Position numbers and translations under genes: made by a program. Below are positions 6,553-8,297 of a DNA stretch of 8,297 nucleotides, piece after piece. Each line of letters starts with the position of its first letter. Position 1 is the first letter of the stretch. Origin of the DNA: Flavobacteriaceae bacterium UBA3078. GTDB lineage: Bacteria > Bacteroidota > Bacteroidia > Flavobacteriales > Flavobacteriaceae. The notes beneath the pieces are model-generated. The model saw nothing but the letters and a program-made list of their open reading frames with translations. It was not told the DNA's origin and made no database searches. The stretch spans positions 1-8,297 of the forward strand of contig DFBO01000031.1 in NCBI GenBank assembly GCA_002366675.1. The letters are read 5' to 3'.

Positions 6553-7607
6553 TGGTAGTATCAATTAATTCAGAACCACAAAAAAGTGAATTCAATATTT
6601 TATTAAATTCAACAATAGAGGAATTAAACGCTCACGCAAAGAAATCGCCTAAAAAGATTGAACAATTAAGAGGCGCCAAACTTGAACCTTATGTTAGAGA
6701 TGTTATGACTGATTTAGCGGTTGGCTCGCAATTTGAAAACTCAATAGAATTAATTGGCGGACAAAAATTTCCTGATATTGTAGCAAAGAAACTCTATGGT
6801 ATCGAGGTCAAGACTACAACGCAAAACCATTGGAAAACAACTGGAAATAGTGTTTTAGAATCTACCCGAGTAGATGATGTTGAGCGAATTTTTATGCTTT
6901 TCGGGAAACTTGGAAAACCTATTGAATTTAGATATCGTGCTTACGAAGAATGTTTATCGGAAGTCGTTGTCACACACTCACCAAGATATTTAATCGATAT
7001 GAACTTGGAAGAAGGAAAAACGATTTTTGACAAAATCAACACATCCTATGACACTTTACGTCAAAAGAAAAATCCAATTAAATCAATTACAAATTACTAC
7101 AAAAGTAAATTAAAGCCTGGACAAGATTTATGGTGGATTCAAGACACCGAAAAAGCAAGTAATCTTGTAATCAACATTTGGAATAACTTAAGCCTAAAAG
7201 AAAAACAAGAAACTAAAAACAGAGCTATGGTTTATTTTCCAGAAGTTTTTAGTAACCGAGGAGACAAATTTGCTCGACTTGCAATTTGGTTGGTAACAAG
7301 AGAAGCTGTCGTTTGTCCAAACGTGAGAGACCTTTTTACTGCTGGAGGAAAAGACGATTATTTCATTAAAAATAGAACCTATAAAAATATTCCACGAGTA
7401 TTTATCAAACTATTCGATAATATAGATTCAGTTTTGGAGATTTTAATTAATACTTCGTCAATCGAATTATCAGAATATTGGAATAAAAAAACAACGGAAA
7501 AGAAAAAGATTATGGATTGGATTGAGTTAGTTTCAATGAATTCAAAATCCGTCCAAGGAGCGAAGCATTTGGATATAAAGAAAATGTTGTCAGAATTAAT
7601 ATTCTGA
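6552..7607 (+). CDS. Probable type II restriction endonuclease, PD-(D/E)XK fold
   Basis: This 351-residue protein carries a PD-(D/E)XK nuclease core: P74-D75 in QKFPDIVA and E85-V-K87 in YGIEVKTT, with a helix containing E45 (KLEPYVRDVM) as the likely third metal-site acid. The spacing (D, nine residues, E-x-K) and the beta-hairpin between them are typical of restriction enzymes. Identification as the restriction partner rests on this core and on position: its ATG overlaps the methyltransferase stop by one base, so the two are translated from one message. I do not recognise a named REase subfamily in the rest of the protein, which includes an aromatic PGQDLWWIQDTEKA stretch near residue 190 and a lysine-rich C-terminus. 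It should cut unmodified copies of the methyltransferase's target. The frame is intact. Confidence 0.85.
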   Translation: MVVSINSEPQKSEFNILLNSTIEELNAHAKKSPKKIEQLRGAKLEPYVRDVMTDLAVGSQFENSIELIGGQKFPDIVAKKLYGIEVKTTTQNHWKTTGNSVLESTRVDDVERIFMLFGKLGKPIEFRYRAYEECLSEVVVTHSPRYLIDMNLEEGKTIFDKINTSYDTLRQKKNPIKSITNYYKSKLKPGQDLWWIQDTEKASNLVINIWNNLSLKEKQETKNRAMVYFPEVFSNRGDKFARLAIWLVTREAVVCPNVRDLFTAGGKDDYFIKNRTYKNIPRVFIKLFDNIDSVLEILINTSSIELSEYWNKKTTEKKKIMDWIELVSMNSKSVQGAKHLDIKKMLSELIF

Positions 7608-7615
7608 CGGATTTC

Positions 7616-7703
7616 CCAACGCTAAAAGCCATACACATTTGCAATTCGCTTCAACCACCACACAAGCCAAAAATTGCAAAAGAGTATGTCTTTGCCAACG
7701 CTA
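7616..7703. repeat. Structured inverted repeat right of the R-M operon (copy 2)
   Basis: It begins 9 nt after the nuclease stop. Arms 7630-7646 and 7672-7688 pair at 15 of 17 positions around a 25-nt loop, with nine consecutive pairs at the loop side (TTTGCAATT with AATTGCAAA). CCAACGCTA occurs as a direct repeat at both ends (7616-7624 and 7695-7703). The right arm reads AAAAGAG-N10-CCAACG (7678-7700), the same framework and spacing as in the element left of the operon, and CCAAC-to-CCAACG length is 85 nt here against 84 there. Unlike copy 1, its outermost boxes are direct repeats and do not pair. No T-run follows, so a simple terminator role is not favoured. Confidence 0.7.
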
Positions 7704-7736
7704 TCAGCAGAACGGAAAATAAAGTACGAAAACACA

Positions 7737-7861
7737 ACAACGTATAACCAAAATTGTTGCATTTAGTAAAATAGAATAATTCTAAACCTTTATTTTATTA
7801 AATTTATCAAACGAAAAATTGCGATAGCCAAAACACAACTTTGGTTATACAAAACCGTTGT
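7737..7861. repeat. Two-box imperfect inverted repeat before the lipocalin-like gene
   Basis: The left end ACAACG (7737-7742) pairs perfectly with CGTTGT (7856-7861), and the directly adjoining TATAACCAAA (7743-7752) pairs perfectly with TTTGGTTATA (7840-7849). Six extra bases (7850-7855) are bulged on the right side only. The 87-nt interior holds a small 13-bp palindrome, TAGAAT-A-ATTCTA (7772-7784), and no gene. Outer box, inner arm and an asymmetric right-side bulge parallel the element left of the R-M operon, though the loop is much longer. It begins 33 nt after the second R-M-flanking element, and nothing recognisable lies between them. Confidence 0.65.
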
Positions 7862-7869
7862 ACCTAATT
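7857..7869 (+). repeat. Left arm of the inverted repeat flanking the lipocalin-like gene
   Basis: GTTGTACCTAATT pairs at 12 of 13 positions, the first ten perfectly, with AACTAGGTACAAC at 8269-8281. It overlaps the right box of the preceding structured repeat and lies 18 nt before the gene's ATG. Confidence 0.6.
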
Positions 7870-7887
7870 AAAAAAAAAGATAAAGAA

Positions 7888-8268
7888 ATGAAAAAGAAAA
7901 TACTATTTGCATTATTATTTTTATTTGTTGCTATTAATATAAATGCCCAAAAAACTGATTTGATTGTCGGAAAATGGATATTTAAAGAAGCGTTCAATAA
8001 AGATATTGATGAAGAAGGGTTGGCTTTTATGAAAGCCGAAGTAATTGATAAATGGAAATTCGTATTTAATTCAAATGGAAAGTTTGAAACATATATGATG
8101 GGAGAAGAAGCAACAGGTAAATGGAAATTAAATTCAGATTCGAGTAGCATTATTTTATTGGGAATTGAGGGAGGACCTACAGAAATGAAAATTTTAAAAT
8201 TGAGCGAAAATGAATTAGCTCTAAAACTTGGATTAGGAGAGTTTTTATTAAAAAGAATGAAAGGATAA
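7888..8268 (+). CDS. Small secreted lipocalin-like protein
   Basis: ATG 7888 gives 126 residues with a signal peptide (MKKKILFALLFLF, cleavage probably after NA at 19-20, before QK). The frame is open upstream to a TTG at 7858, but the ATG followed by the basic signal-peptide start is clearly better. The mature part begins IVGKWIFKE (G28-K-W30) and repeats the pattern in ATGKWKL (77-79), typical of the short lipocalin-like domains annotated in Bacteroidetes as DUF4488/DUF5004 relatives: a first strand with GKW, then FVFNSNGKF, then a closing strand LGEFLLKRM. No ligand or enzymatic role can be given. It stands alone, is flanked by a near-perfect inverted repeat, and is in the same orientation as the R-M operon. 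No good promoter is evident in the structured DNA upstream. Confidence 0.78.
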   Translation: MKKKILFALLFLFVAININAQKTDLIVGKWIFKEAFNKDIDEEGLAFMKAEVIDKWKFVFNSNGKFETYMMGEEATGKWKLNSDSSSIILLGIEGGPTEMKILKLSENELALKLGLGEFLLKRMKG

Positions 8269-8281
8269 AACTAGGTACAAC
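8269..8281 (+). repeat. Right arm of the inverted repeat flanking the lipocalin-like gene
   Basis: AACTAGGTACAAC starts directly after the stop codon and is the partner of 7857-7869. From 8277 the sequence ACAACACCTCATAA resembles the left edge of the repeat at 7737 (ACAACGTATAAC), so it may open another structured element cut off by the window end. Confidence 0.55.
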
Positions 8282-8297
8282 ACCTCATAAAATTTAT

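Noticed and set aside
4709..7703. The R-M-flanking hairpins as plain intrinsic terminators
   Set aside because: Neither is followed by a T-run on either coding direction, copy 1 lies 100 nt from the nearest upstream stop, and the shared edge motifs are unexplained by termination.
7845..8150. Minus-strand open frame opposite the lipocalin-like gene
   Set aside because: The + strand frame has a signal peptide and family-like GKW motifs; the reverse translation has no such support.
4608..8297. A wholly new defence system in the accessory part
   Set aside because: The XRE, m5C methyltransferase and PD-(D/E)XK genes fit a standard type II R-M operon; the unusual part is the flanking repeats, not the gene set.

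Overview
The window reads as chromosomal DNA of a Flavobacteriia-type Bacteroidetes. It is very AT-rich, most genes lack Shine-Dalgarno sites and have A-rich leaders instead, secreted proteins have short MKK-type signal peptides ending in N-A-Q or F-G-Q, and several promoters carry the Bacteroidetes -7 box TAnnTTTG. No RNA gene, CRISPR array, transposase or integrase is visible.

Left part (1-4607), ordinary chromosome. A small three-helix membrane protein overlaps an orphan ABC ATPase (98-1041). A nitrilase-type C-N hydrolase is followed after 4 nt by a DUF6265-like lipoprotein (1079-2477). Converging on these is a membrane-anchored winged-helix regulator (2461-3336, minus), which is divergent from a two-gene unit of a YceI-family secreted protein and a secreted protein of unknown function (3454-4607). 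The shared 117-bp regulator/yceI intergenic region holds four TTnACA direct repeats spaced 10, 11 and 11 bp. This is a plausible operator for the OmpR-type domain of the adjacent regulator.

Right part (4608-8297), accessory. A compact type II restriction-modification operon runs XRE controller, m5C methyltransferase, PD-(D/E)XK nuclease, with a 2-nt gap and then a 1-nt TAATG overlap. Its promoter is a textbook TTG-N20-TATATTTG, and a perfect TTGACA-N5-TGTCAA palindrome lies on the -7 box and probable transcription start. That fits autoregulation by the XRE protein. A small secreted lipocalin-like protein (7888-8268) follows.

The most unusual signal is in the non-coding DNA of the right part. 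The R-M operon is bracketed by two same-orientation, equally long (~85 nt) imperfect inverted repeats. Their inner arms differ in sequence but are self-complementary, while short framework motifs (CCAAC at the left, AAAAGAG-N10-CCAACG at the right) are shared. A third imperfect inverted repeat with the same two-box design precedes the lipocalin-like gene, and what may be the start of a fourth begins 9 nt after that gene's stop. Conserved ends, non-conserved but foldable interiors, positions just after stop codons and uniform gene orientation resemble integron attC sites and gene cassettes. No integrase is in view, so this is a hypothesis; a MITE/REP-like repeat family is the main alternative.
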